64,000 nt of DNA from Owenia fusiformis (lineage: Eukaryota > Annelida > Polychaeta > Sabellida > Oweniidae). This document shows positions 12,291-25,149 of this stretch, in pieces. The notes under the pieces were generated by a model. It searched no databases and was not told the DNA's origin. It saw only the letters and a list, made by a program, of their open reading frames with translations. Numbering within the stretch: position 1 is the stretch's first letter; each line of letters begins with the position of its first letter. The DNA lies in NCBI GenBank assembly GCA_903813345.2, contig CAIIXF020000002.1:31492926-31556925 (forward strand). The letters run 5' to 3'. The translations under genes and the position numbers were made by a program.

Positions 12291-13411
12291 ATCTCATATC
12301 TTAAAGGCGTATTGATTAAAATACCCATTGGCGTCGGGAGAGGGAGGGCGTCGGGGGAAACCGAGCCTAGAATTGAAGCCCCCCCCATTGAAATCTCTAG
12401 AGCTAATCAAAGTCGACAAAGTTTAATAATGACAGAAATGATACTATGTCCGTAGGCTTATCTAGGCCTTTTAAGGCCAAATTATCAAAAATGGGCCTTA
12501 CATTCTCAAAATTGGAGTCCAATATTTTAGGGCACATATGGTTTTTTTGATTTTGGGTCCCATGGCGTAGAATAATGGAAATAGCGTCATGAATCCTGGG
12601 ACAATGAATCTCGGATCCAAGTACGTCATTAATGGTCGACAATCAAAATATTGACAAATTTATAACCTAAAAGGCCGAAAGATTATGCGGGAAATATTGA
12701 AACGGGGGTTGTCAACATATTGTATTAGCTTTGATCTCTTAGAATCCGTTGAATCCTAAGCGATTGGAGTTGTTTAGATCACTTAACGAATGATATGAAA
12801 TGATGCGGATTTGGGTTTTTTCAAAGTTTATAATGGCGGCCAATGGGGGATTTTAGCAAAATATCCCGAAAATTAAATCATTAAAAGGCCGAAAGATCTG
12901 TGGATGGATTTTGCTGTTTTATATATCAAAATGAACACTTCGTCGGGTCTAACAAGGATCCGGGAATCCTAAGAAAATAAATGATTTGCTAAAAAGATAT
13001 TAAGATTTTAAATTTTGATGAAGACTGCTCTCCATTGAAATCTTTGGACCATGAAATGTCGATTTACGCGCATGCGCTGTGACGTTATTTCCATTATTCT
13101 ACGCCATGATATGATAATTTTTTCCTGACTCCACATTTATTTTAACGGCAATAAGTTTTATCAGATTTCCCGGGGGAGCATAACCCCGAGCCCCAAAGAT
13201 CAGACATCCCCAAGCTGAAGTACTAACTTAAAATATAGCCCTACGCTCATGGCTCAACCGTTTTCAAATACACTCATCAAACCTTTCCAGCTCATTCACG
13301 AATATTCCATTTGATGAATCACCGTACGACAAGCCAATCACTGCCCCTGTATGTTGGGGAATCCCTATAAATTGACCGATATAACTTGCTGACGTCATTA
13401 CGCTAATGAAA
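12291..13411. other. Intergenic stretch upstream of ZFAND2
   Basis: No exon is supported. Short repeats (ATGGCGGC and AAAGGCCGAAAG, seen twice) are present. The interval must include the ZFAND2 promoter and leader; no TATA box is evident. Confidence 0.4.
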
Positions 13412-16400
13412 ATGGAGTTTCCGGATTTAGGAAAAAATTGCTCAGAAAAACACTGCAAAAAACTAGGTAAGTCTGTTCTATTTTCCCCAAATTTATGTTA
13501 TTCATATACTTTCATGTATAAACAAGGGTTGTAATGTGTCAAATCTATGAAATTCATCTCGTTGGTGTATAGATTTACGGTTAAAATGTCCAAATCACAT
13601 ATTATCGCCCAACTTTTTTATTTTCGCTTGGTCATATTTTGTGTTTTTGTTTTGAAAGAAATTTGAAACATAGGGTTGGTAGTATATTCGGTAGGAAATT
13701 TTTGTAATATCCGAGAAATATCAAAGACACGGATAGGTGTAGATCAAAAGTATTTTGGTGCTTACAATAGACTACTATTTTTTTCAAGGCCTGTCTGCGT
13801 CGCTAACATGCTAAATATAAGAGTTAGCTGACGTTTGGGAGTCTGACTTACCTTCTAAAGGTTAGAACCCGAATCTTAATGAAACTATATCACCTTTGTT
13901 GCGTCGATGATGATGCATAAACATAGCATTTGATAGAAATTAGCGTAAATGCTTTTCCGACTTTTTCATTTTTCATCAATGTTGACTTCCGGGAAGGCGT
14001 TGTAGTTATCACGAAATAACGCATTGACCCTTGAACTTTACTTTGTTGACGTGTCAACCAAGCATGTCTGGTGTGAAAATTAAAAGAATATTAAGCAATG
14101 TTCTACATCCGCCAAGCTAAGTGAAGTAGTCAATATTAAAAATTACCAATTTCAAGTGAAGTACGCAACGAACGAAACTGCGTGATCTACACTCCCACTA
14201 TTGGTCTGAATGAAATGCTACGTAGAAATATGAGCCGTCTGCTGTATTAGTCGATTAATAGAGAAAGACCTGTTGGTGATGCTTTATAATTTAGACCAAA
14301 ACATTGAAGAACAAACGAACCTGTAAATCGTGAAAACAACGAACAAATATTCGGTTTTCACATATGTTCGGTAATTTTTCATATTGAAACTTCCGGAACT
14401 TACAAGGAAATCATTCATTTTCTCGATCCATGATTTACCTCTTGGATGTTGTGGCAAATGCTCCATGGTTGACGGAACAAAGGTGATATGGTTTCATTAA
14501 GATTCGGGTTCTAACCTTTAGAAGGTAAGTCAGACTCCCAAACGTCAGCTAACTCTTATATTTAGCATGTTAGCGACGCAGACAGGCCTTGAAAAAAATA
14601 GTACAATAGACTAGATGAGAGTAGAAATAATCTTTATTTACGTCATATTCAAAATTCAGTCAAAGTGATGTCATACTTGAAATCTGCATGTAAAAGTACG
14701 TCTAGTAAAATGGTTTCGAAGATTGTCTATCAACTTTGAAATTTTTTTTTTGAAAATGTGACTTCTTGTTCGGGTTGATTCCCCATAGACACTAGTATGT
14801 ATCCAACAGACTGACTAGAAGTCAGTCTGTTATGATGTACTACTTTCCTGTGGAAATTGCAGTGACATTTTTTGCACAAAATTATCAATTGGAGGAACCA
14901 TTTCTTCAATAAAATAAACATTACAAAATTTCAATTAAATAGTAAGGTACAATTAAATGCAATAAAAAGTAACACAGCATATTGTTAAGTGTAAATAAAG
15001 CTAGTTGAAGTAACAACTGTGCAAATTAATTTTACCCAATCGGCCATTTTGAATAGCACTTCCTATGTAAACAAAAATATTTAGATTTACCAAACTTTAA
15101 CATAGGTGCCTTATAGTCTGAATATAATTCAGACTAAATAGGATATAGTCTACCATAGACCCCATGTTACAAAATCACAAAAAGTGAATTATCTTATCTT
15201 GTATTGGACAAATAACATTTTCTTTTACTGGACATATTTTAATTGGCATAACTATTAGATACATTAGGGTTATATGAAAATTGAACCACGCAAATAGATG
15301 TAATTTAAGTTAAAGGGAACTTTCTACCATACCCGCCATGCTATCCGACCCGAACGAGCAATCTGGTGGTGAATCTGGTAACTACCTACTTGCATCTGCA
15401 TTATTTGAACCAAATGAGGGTAGTCGATTTCTTATCACCATTTCCACACCATCCGTGGTGGTTTGAAAGCCTATAGTCTCCAATATTGTCGAGATACATA
15501 TCTCCTAAAATTGTAATATATTGTACATTTTGTATAATCTCATCCAGGATTATATGGACTTCTCCTGAAAATTCTTTCAGACAAGCCATGGCTCATTTAT
15601 TTATGGTCCAAACTGTAGGTTTCCGGGTTTCTTGTTTTTACATTATCTTGTTCCACAAATAGTCTAGTTGTGAGAGCATCACTATAGGTTGTCCATATGA
15701 TTACAATTTATGAGACTTAGTTGAATCCCAAATTGCAAGGTTTATTAACAGAACATGGACATTTTCATCGAGAAAGATCGCACATATTTTCAAGATGGTA
15801 GAAGGGGAATCCCCATAATAACATCCACATCTGGTGCTGCAAAGTCCAGATGTACTGATACATGCCTTTTAGATGGAGGCATTTTGAAGTAGCACGCAAA
15901 AATTGCTATTCAAATTCCTCGTATTGCTGACAAACTGATACGATTTGGGATTTAAGGGACATTTGACCTCTATGACCTTTCTAAATTAATCATTCAAAGA
16001 CATGCTGAGAAACTGAGAAAATAAATTATTTAAGTTGTTAACTGGTTTGATGTCTATGTTTTATTTTATGGTCTGTACTTTTTCAGATTTTTTGCCAATG
16101 AAATGTGATGCCTGTAGAGATATATTCTGGTAAGTGAAACAGCTGTTTTTATTTTATTTCATTGTTTCTAAACAACTCCGATATAAATAAGGGTTGAAAA
16201 TAGCATGACAAGTGATCTAATTATTAGAATACGTAGATCAAGTAAACCTTTCTGACATTGCTTCATAGTAGATACAAAAGGAATAAATGTAACTAATCTT
16301 CAAATGCTTGTCAATTTTATGAGAAATCACATTTTTTGTTAGACCTTATATTCAAGTTTATGTTTAGGCCCAAAAATCATTGATGTTAATTGCAATCATT

Positions 16401-19400
16401 ATCAAGGGAAAAGGGATAATAAGCTGGGATAAGAATGTCATATCCATTTTAAACTTTTTATTTTACATATTGTTATTTTTTCCAGCAAGGATCACATCCA
16501 GTATGAAGTACATGAATGTAAAGAGTCATATAAAAAGGTTGGTTGCTTTTAGCATGGTTGGGCTATTGTAATCACTCACTTGTCTGTCCATCTGTCTATC
16601 ATTTGTATTCTATTTTATCAATAAAAACTGATACTATTAACTAACTGATAGTAAGTAGTTTTCTCATATCATTAATAACTTATACAGGGTGTCAAATAAG
16701 TCCCGTCCCCCCTCTACAGCCAAAACCAAGATATTTGGTACCAAGTGTGATATATCATTGGAATGGTCTTCCAAAGTTACGTTGATTGGCATATATCTGA
16801 CACATGTCAATCAATCTCAGAAATTTTTACATTGTATCAATTGAGGTGACCATATGCCTAGAAACATGGCAATTTGGCGTATTTGGCACGATTTTAAGTA
16901 TCGTGTATAAGAAAGGTCACGGGACCAAAATATGACTAAATATGTTTATGGCGATGAATTTAACCTATTTCTGGATAGGGTTAGATGTGTAGAAAATAGA
17001 GGCACAGGGAAAGTGGTGAAAACCTTTTTGTAACAAGTGGAATGTGAAAAAGATTAACTTTTTGATGTATTTCTGAGGTCATATCCTTGTCATTTTGACG
17101 CAAAAAAGCTACTTAAAGGAGGGCACGTTAATTTTAAAAGACATCATAAAAAAATAGGTAAATTTCATCCAAAATACTTGAGAGTTGGTGAGTTAACATA
17201 ACTTTGGATGATCTTTCCAATGGTATATCACACTAGGTACCTTCTGTTCAGGTTTTAGCTGTAGCAGGGGGGACGGGACTTATTTGACACCCTGTATTAT
17301 GTGGGTCTTAGAAAACCCATGCTTTAATATGTTTAAGTGATACCTATTAACGATCATATTGGTCGGATAAACACAATGAGGTGAAAAATCATGTGCCATG
17401 TTGTAGCAAATCTATCCACTTCAGTGTTTTTCTTATTCTCACAGAACAATATTCATCTTTCAGGACAACTGGGTGCCACTGTGTCCATTATGTAGCAAAC
17501 CTATCCCAGTGAAGCCAGGTGAAACACCAGACATACAGGTTGGGCGACACATAGACTCTGACTGTCAGTCTGATCCTGCCAAAGAGAGGAGAGGGAAGGT
17601 AATTACCCAGAAGGTCATACTTGAATTGAATAATCGAGCAATGAACAATAATACCTCAATACATGAAGTGAACATGAAAAATAATATCTTTTGAACAATA
17701 ATATCTTAAATGCTTTATATATCCAAAAGGGGTTGTTTGGAGAAAATTTGGAATGAGATTTGGAACCTAGAAACCTAGAATATTATGGTTTATTAGGGTT
17801 TTTAAAAAACAGGAGAAAAATGGAAGTAACAATACTAAATCAACATTGTAAAAATGGTTGAAAAACTGGATTGCTAAAGATATATCGGGAGAAAATTCAG
17901 GGTAAACAACAAAATGGGTTGATTCATTGGAAAATCTGGAGTTTTAATGAAAAATCATGGGGGATAAATTGGAATTCCTCTCCATTTAAATTGAAACTTG
18001 ACAGGTGAATTGTTGTACACATACATACTTGTGCTGTCAGTGCAAACTCAACATACACAAACATAATTTGTCCTAGTTTTACACATCATAAATGTATTCC
18101 AGGTGTACACAAACAGGTGTAATAACAAAGGATGTAAGACAAAGGAGTTGGTTCCAGTGATATGTGACAAGTGCCATCTTAATTACTGCCTTAAACACAG
18201 ACACGAGACAGATCACAATTGTCAAGGCTTTCAAGGCACAAACAAGGGAATATCAAAGGCAGGGTAGGTACATGGAGGGACAAACAGGGGAATATCAAAG
18301 GCAGGGTAGGTACATGGAGGGACAAACAGGGGAATATCAAAGGCAGGGTAGGTACATGGAGGGACAAACAGGGGAATATCAAAGGCAGGGTAGGTACATG
18401 GAGAGACAAACAGGGGAATATCAAAAACAGGGTAGGTACATGGAGGGACAAACAGGGGAATATCAAAGGCAGGGTAGGTACATGGAGGGACAAACAGGGG
18501 AATATCAAAGGCAGGGTAGGTACATGGAGGGACAAACAGGGGAATATCAAAGGCAGGGTAGGTACATGGAGGGACAAACAGGGGAATATCAAAGGCAGGG
18601 TAGGAACATAGAGGGACAAACAGGGGAATATCAAAGGCAGGGTAGGTACATGGAGGGACAAACAGGGGAATATCAAAGGCAGGGTAGGTACATGGAGGGA
18701 CAAACAGGGGAATATCAAAGGCATGGTAGGTACATAGAGGGACAAACAGGGGAATATCAAAGGCATGGTAGGTACATGGAGGGACAAACAGTGGAATATC
18801 AAAGGCAGGGTAGGTACATGGAGAGACAAACAGGGGAATATCAAAGGCAGGGTAGGTACATGGAGGGACAAACAGGGGAATATCAAAGGCAGGGTAGGTA
18901 CATGGAGGGACAAACACGGGAATATCAAAGGCAGGGTAGGTACATGGAGGGACAAACAGGGGAATATCAAAGGCAGGGTAGGTACATGGAGAGACAAACA
19001 GGGGAATATCAAAGGCAGGGTAGGTACATGGAGGGACAAACAGGGGAATATCAAAGGCAGGGTAGGTACATGGAGGGACAAACAGGGGAATATCAAAGGC
19101 AGGGTAGGTACATGGAGGGACAAACAGGGGAATATCAAAGGCAGGGTAGGTACATAGAGGGACAAACAGGGGAATATCAAAGGCAGGGTAGGTACATGGA
19201 GGGACAAACAGGGGAATATCAAAGGCAGGGTAGGTACATGGAGAGACAAACAGGGGAATATCAAAGGCAGGGTAGGTACATGGAGGGACAAACAGGGGAA
19301 TATCAAAGGCAGGGTAGGTACATGGAGGGACAAACAGGGGAATATCAAAAGCAGGGTAGGTACATGGAGGGACAAACAGGGGAATATCAAAGGCAGGGTA

Positions 19401-22400
19401 GGTACATGGAGGGACAAACAGGGGAATATCAAAAGCAGGGTAGGTACATGGAGGGACAAACAGGGGAATATCAAAGGCAGGGTAGGTACATGGAGGGACA
19501 AACAAGGGAATATCAAAGGCAGGGTAGGTACATGGAGGGTGAAGCTAAGATTAGGTACTACACAGCCAATATAATTTGGCATAAAAAAATTCAGCGCTGT
19601 TCATTCACTGTTTCGGCACCGTTCCGGTACCGAAACCTTTCCACACCAAAATTTGGCACCGGACTAGTCAGTCCATTTGGTGCCGAAAGGGCATCGAAAT
19701 TTGGCACCGAAATGGCTTCGAAAATCAGATTGCATTTTGGGGCCCAGGGAGTAAGCATTTTTTAGAGGATGTAAATGGGATTATAAACTCGGCACATTAT
19801 AAGCTTTTGTATTTAGGGTGCATAATTATTGTATCATGGACTTTCTCTTGTATTCAGAACTACTATAATGTTTATTAGACTCCAGATGTCAATCTGGAGT
19901 CTATTGTTTTTGCCAGTATTCTTATTCTTCTTATTAGACTCCAGATGTCAATCTGGAGTCTATTGTTTTTGTCAGTATTCTTATTATTCTTATTCTTTTT
20001 TTATTATTCTTTCCCAGTTTTCTCGTTAACTAGAAGATATTGAGTCAAGTTTTCTATATGGTCCATTTAGGTCCAGTATGTAGTTTCTCGGAAATTGGGT
20101 CAAATTTTTATCTAGGTCAAAGGTCAAGAACTAGGTCAAATCCAGTACTTTGTCACTTTTTTCGATTTTCTCGGTCGTCCTTCAATATTTTCGATCCGGT
20201 TTTTTTTCATTGTGTTCCTTATAAAAAAGTAGGAAAGCTAGGTTCGATTTAGTTTTTTGATATCTCAAACCGATTTCGAGATATCAGTGTCCGAAAACGA
20301 GGTCCAAAAAAAAGTTATCCGAATCAAATGTCCAGGATATTAGTCTTATAGGAAATTTTCTCAGGATTCTGAATCTGCAAACCAAATTTCGATCCGACTA
20401 CCGGTTCGGAAGTTATGGCGTTTTGAAAACTCAAAAATCGCTAAATTTGGTGCCCATGTTAAGTCAATGGGAAAAAATATTTTTTTGAAGTGAAAAATAC
20501 GGAATATAGACTGAGTTCAGCTTCATATAATCAAAGCCTTTAAAAGAAGGGGACCTCAAAAGCCATCTAGCTTCAAAATTTGGACACCGAAATGCCTAGG
20601 TCAAAATCTAGGTCAAATTCATAGGTTTTCCTAATTTTTTCGATTCTGACACTACACTTTAATTATATTCTTCGAAATTGTGTATACATGTAGCCAAGAA
20701 TATGCTAATAGTGTTAGCCTTTTGCCGTCAGAAAGTATTTTTTGACCCACTTTTGAGATATGGTGTCCGAAAAGTAGGTCAAAATAAAAAGTTCTCCAAA
20801 TTTAATATATGAGTTATGAATTAAGAGTAGAATTCTGTCAGGAATCCGAATCTGCAAACCAAATTTCGATCCGACTTCCGGTTCGGAAGTTATGGCGTGT
20901 CCGAAAAGTAGGTCAAAATAAAAAATCTCCAAATTTAACGTATGAGTTATGAATTGGGGGTAGAATTTTGTCAGGAATCCGAATCTGCAAACTAAATTTC
21001 GATCCGACTTCCGGTTCGGAAGTTATGGCGTTTTGGAATTTCGAGAAAAATCGATCTGATGGTATCCTGATAGAAAGTTAAGAGTAGAGAAGAAAATATT
21101 GAAAAATTCATCCATCCTTCCTATCTCATCCTATCCTATCCTTCCTTCATATCTTTTCCTTCCTATCCTTCCTATCCTATCCTATCCTATCCTATCCTTT
21201 CTTCCTATTCTATTCTATCCTATCCTATCCTTCTTTCTTATTCTATCCTATCGTTCTTTCCTATTCTATCCTATCCTACCTTCCTATTTTATTTATCCAT
21301 CTCTTTCTAGATGACTCAGCTTATTCTGGATGACTCGGCTTATTCTGGATGACTCGGCTAAAAAAAGTCTAGATCTGGAGTCTGAAATTGAACTTCGTTC
21401 AATTTCCAAAATCTAGTTCTTATTATTCTTTGGGAGTTTTTTCAATAACTATGAGGTATCCAGTAAGTACCATAATACAGTTGATTTAGGTTCAGTATCT
21501 AGTTGGTGGGAAATTGGGTTAAATTTTTATCTAGGTCAAAGGTCAAGAACTAGGTCAAATCCAGTACTTTGTCACTTTTTCGATTTTCTCGGTCGTCCTT
21601 CAATATTTTTGATCCGGGTTTTTTTCATTGTGTTCCTCATAAAAAAGTAGAAAGTCTAGGGTCGATTTATTTTTGTGGTATCTCAAACCGATTTCGAGAT
21701 ATCAGTGTCCGAAAACGAGGTCCAAAAAAAATTCTCCAAATCCAATGTCCAGGATATCAGTCTTATAGGAAATGTTCTCAGGATTCCGAATCTGAAAACC
21801 AAATTTCGATCTGACTTCCGGTTCAGAAGTTATGGCGTTTTGAAAATTTAAAAATCGCTAAATTTGGTGCCCCATGTTAATTCAATAGGAAAAAATATGT
21901 TTTTGAAGTGTAAAATATGAGATATAGACTAAGCACAGCTAAACATAATGGAAGCCCATAAAAGAAAGGGACCTCAAAACCTTCTTTTCATAAAAATTTG
22001 GACACCAAAATGCCTAGGTCAAAATCTAGGTCAAATTCAAAGTTTTTCCTTATTTTTGCGATTCTGACACTACAGATTAATTATATTCTTCGAAATTTTG
22101 TATACATGTAGCCAAGAGTGTGCTAATAGTGTGAGCCTTTTGCCGTCAGAAAGTTTTTTGACCCACTTTTGAGATATGGTGTCCGAAAAGTAGGTCAAAA
22201 TAAAAATTCTCCAAATTTAACATGTGAGTTATGAATTAAGGGTAGAATTTTCTCAGGAATCCGAGTCTGCAAACCAAATTTCGATCCAACTTCTGGTTCG
22301 AAAGTTATGGCGTTTTGAAAGCTCAATTTCGGAAAATCGATCTGATGGTATCCTGATAGAAAGTCAAGAGTAGAGAAGTCGAAAATTTTGAAAAATTTAT

Positions 22401-25149
22401 CCATCCTTCCTATCTGATCTTATCCTATCCTATCCTTCCTATCTATCCTTCCTTCGTATATTTTCCTTCCTATCCTCTCCTATTATATCCTTTCGTCCTA
22501 TTCTGTTCTATCCTATCCTTCTTTCTTATTCTATCCTATCGTTCCTTCCTATTCTATCCTATCCTACCTTCCTATTTTATTCATCCATCTTTTTCTGGAT
22601 GACTCAGCTTATTCTGGATGACTCGGCTAAAAATGGTCTAAATCTGGAGTCTGAAATTGAACTTCGTTCAATTTCCAAAGTCTAGTTATATCTTATTTAT
22701 GGTGCATAATGTTTGGCTTTAGTACCTTTTTAGTACCCACTTTAGTACCATGATGATTGACTGTTGTATTTAGGTTATTAAATATAATGTTTATCTGTAT
22801 TGTATTCATGGAGCACAACACATGGGCACATGGCTAAAGAGTGTTTAAGGAGCATAATATATGTCTATGTTGTATGAGAATTCTCTTTGGCTTTATTCAG
22901 GGCAGCAGCTGCCAGAAGAAATCATGTGCCATCAGGCTCAGGTAGTAAGCCCCAGAAAAGCAGTAATAAACCACAACAAAACAAACCACAGCAGACAACA
23001 CTCACAAACTATGGATTTGGCAGAGATCTCAATAGGTAATACTGTGTACACATAAAGACCTCCCCCCTACCCACCATATTACCTGTTTTACTCAGCCTTC
23101 CTTAATAACAATAAATTTTAAGGCCACATGTCAATATTTCTTGTAATGAAAGTATAGCTTGATGTCTGATGTTCTGTATAAAGCTTCTGTTAAGGTGGGT
23201 CAAATTAGATAATATTTGGACATTTTATGCTTCACTTTATCACTGAAGCTGAACAAAGAACTTAGAACACGGAGATACAAGTATGTAGTTGTAGTTTGTA
23301 ATTTTTGTACACTCTCATGACTTCAGCTCCCCAGTTTACCTTAATTGTACATATTTGAGCCCCTAAGTCTACTGCACATATACATGTATAATGCATGTAT
23401 ATGATGCATGTTTGAGCCCGTGATCATTCTTCTGTTATTGTTCAGGTTTGTGCCCTTTAATCTTCAATAATTTTACATTATCCAGTCCCTCAATCAACTG
23501 TTCTTCATTATATTCTATTGTGTTTTATGTTTAGGGAGAGACAAGAGAGGATGAGGGGCCAACAGGGGAATGACATTAACACACTCCAGGCTGGCATGGT
23601 AGGTAAAATGTAAAAATTGAGAAATGAGGAATGTGCAATGAATATTTAGAGGTTTTTATGTTTCAATAGTACAGAATGATGCCATGCATGTTACACACAT
23701 TACAAAGAATATTATAACATAATGTACCAAAAAAACTGTTAATCATATGCTATATGTGATTTGATTTAGTTCTCAGAAAATATTTTATCCTTCCAAATAA
23801 TTTTAGGACTCTTCAAACTATTATTTACAAGTTGAGAATGGATTACGTCATAGGTTATGTAGAAGCTGGTTTAAACAGATTGAGTTATGGGCTTAGTTAT
23901 CTCCAAAGATAAAATTTGAATGATCCAAATAAAAGGAAATCTTTAGGAAGCATGTCAAAAAAATGAAATCTGCCACATAAGTCTACATTAATGAATTCAA
24001 TCATATTTTCTGTTTAGTCGGAAGATGAGGCAATGGCCCGTGCCTTACAGCTTTCTATGCAGACCAGTGACAACACACAACCAACTACTAAACCTACAAC
24101 ACAACAGTAAGTAAAACTTCTAAATTCCACCTTTTAATTACTTAAGTTTTAAATTCAGTTCCTTGAATTAAGGTAAACTTTAAAGTAAGATATGTCATAT
24201 CTAAGGCTGCAATTGTAAATGAGACCAAGCTGTCTAAAGAATTTTTAGTCTTACAGGTCTGAGTTTACACCTTCAATAAATTCAAATTTTAATGATCTGT
24301 CAATTGTAGTCTTTTGTCATCATAATGTTTAAGTGTAAAAAGATTTGCAAAACTCGAGTTCTCAGTTCGAGTTTTTAAATCTCATGTTAATATGTTAAAT
24401 AATACATGAAAATACAGCATATACTGGTAAAGACAGAGCCTAAGGGGATTCCAGCTGTTGAGAGACAGACTTTAGTAATACATAATTGTAATAACAAGAA
24501 CAAACTGTAGCTGAGTGAGGCAGATGCCATTCTGAGTATAAACCATCATAATTATGTTTTGTATATTCATCGCTATGTTTTTTTTTGTTTTGAAGAGAGG
24601 AGCAAGAAGCGGCAGATCTTGCTCTGGCAAGAGCAATTGCTGAAAGTGAGGCCCAGGCATCAAATAATTCAGGAAATAACACAAACAGGGTAAGAATGGA
24701 CTTACATTGTATTTAAAGTATGTTCATATTATGTCACCAAAAGTGGTGACATATTGCTATAGTTGCTATAGTAACTTTTTTATGGATGGTGTTCGGTGGT
24801 TGGTGTTAGGAGTTCGGTGGATGGCCTTCAGAGTTTTGGTATTTGGCATCTGTAACAAGTTGCAGGTGGTGACATTTTACATTTCAATGCCTTTTATAAA
24901 TTATATTTTCAACATTAAAACTTTTGTGTAGTGAACACTTCCAAGCTTTATTTATCAATAAGAATGAAATATATTTTGTATATTGTATACTTTACACCAT
25001 GCAGTGGGCCATTCCTTCTTTCAAACCCCAGCATTTATTGAATGTACCTTTTTTCAAGTCTTTTTGTAATTGAAATAGACAATTTGTTGCTATAACAACA
25101 TTATTTGTTTTTCCAGGAAAGCAAGGACAGGTCATGTATGGTATCATAA
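13412..25149 (+). CDS. ZFAND2: AN1-type zinc finger protein 2 (AIRAPL/AIRAP family)
   Basis: Exons: 13412-13466, 16089-16131, 16486-16537, 17464-17598, 18103-18263, 22901-23035, 23535-23598, 24018-24106, 24596-24689, 25117-25149. All have AG/GT borders and phases close to a 286-residue protein. The start MEFPDLGKNCSEKHCKKLDF matches vertebrate ZFAND2A/B. AN1 finger 1 covers residues 10-44 and finger 2 residues 101-135; between them lies the family block CPLCSKPIPVKPGE. Residues 216-231 and 247-262 are ubiquitin-interacting-motif helices (DEAMARALQLSM; ADLALARAIAES). The last four residues, CMVS, form a CaaX prenylation box, as in ZFAND2B. The family delivers or stabilises ubiquitinated clients at the 26S proteasome and the ER membrane. 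Tail plus UIMs favour the B type. Exon 5 ends at the first unit of a 31-copy minisatellite. Confidence 0.93.
13775..14601. mobile_element. Foldback transposon with 126-bp inverted arms and 12-bp target duplication
   Basis: The arms 13775-13900 and 14476-14601 are reverse complements with a single mismatch, ending CTATTTTTTTCAAGG. The flanks are an exact 12-base direct repeat, TACAATAGACTA (13763-13774 and 14602-14613). The 575-bp centre has no convincing coding potential. It sits in ZFAND2 intron 1. A 12-bp duplication is unusual; the superfamily is not identified. Confidence 0.85.
16685..17294. mobile_element. 610-bp TA-flanked CAGGGTGTC MITE in ZFAND2 intron 3
   Basis: Inverted ends of about 100 bp: CAGGGTGTCAAATAAGTCCC on the left and the same on the opposite strand at the right, then diverging gradually. 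TA dinucleotides flank both ends, pointing to Tc1/mariner-type insertion. No transposase is present. Confidence 0.8.
18231..19541. repeat. 42-bp minisatellite, 31 copies, overlapping the exon 5 donor of ZFAND2
   Basis: Unit: GGTACATGGAGGGACAAACA, then GGGGAATATCAAAGGCAGGGTA. The first donor GT is at 18264 and the last at 19524, exactly 30 periods apart, so there is no net length change. The first copy is the true exon-5 end plus splice donor. The first and last units share ACAAGGGAA where nearly all inner units have ACAGGGGAA. Since 42 is divisible by three, long open frames appear on both strands (18164-19765 plus, 18191-19582 minus and others); these are artefacts of periodicity. In the ZFAND2 frame every unit has a TAG, so retention of the array would truncate the protein. 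Confidence 0.95.
19879..21426. repeat. Interspersed repeat, copy A of a tandem pair, with TATCC microsatellite
   Basis: It opens with a hairpin (AGACTCCAGATGTCAATCTGGAGTCT) that occurs twice, and ends GATCTGGAGTCTGAAATTGAAC followed by TTCGTTCAATTTCC. A (TATCC)n-like array lies at about 21115-21300. It is mostly repeated by the next feature and partly at 57000-57665. Readings in it are not genes. It lies in ZFAND2 intron 5. Confidence 0.75.
21427..22686. repeat. Interspersed repeat, copy B of the tandem pair
   Basis: It repeats copy A in the same order: the AAGAACTAGGTCAAATCCAG block, the CCGACTTCCGGTTCGGAAG-like block, a TATCC-rich tract at about 22400-22590, and the AACTTCGTTCAATTTCC end. 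Divergence is moderate and both copies are non-coding. Confidence 0.75.
24722..24890. repeat. GTCACC...GGTGAC repeat family, copy 1 (ZFAND2 intron 9)
   Basis: It starts with the palindrome GTCACCAAAAGTGGTGAC followed by a GGTGTTCGGTGGTTGGTGTT tract. A diverged relative occurs at about 26685-26800. It is non-coding, and the ends are not defined. Confidence 0.5.

Noticed and set aside
11872-12388. Glycine/proline/lysine-rich frames in the GC-rich repeat
   Set aside because: Derived from poly-G/C and a tandemly duplicated non-coding element.
18231-19541. CRISPR-like direct repeat array
   Set aside because: Units are contiguous, with no unique spacers, in a eukaryotic intron.
18164-19765. Long open frame with 14-residue repeats, and matching long frames on the minus strand
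   Set aside because: The 42-bp period is a multiple of three with no stops in several frames, so all are open by arithmetic. The region is intron 5 of ZFAND2 apart from the exon-5 end.
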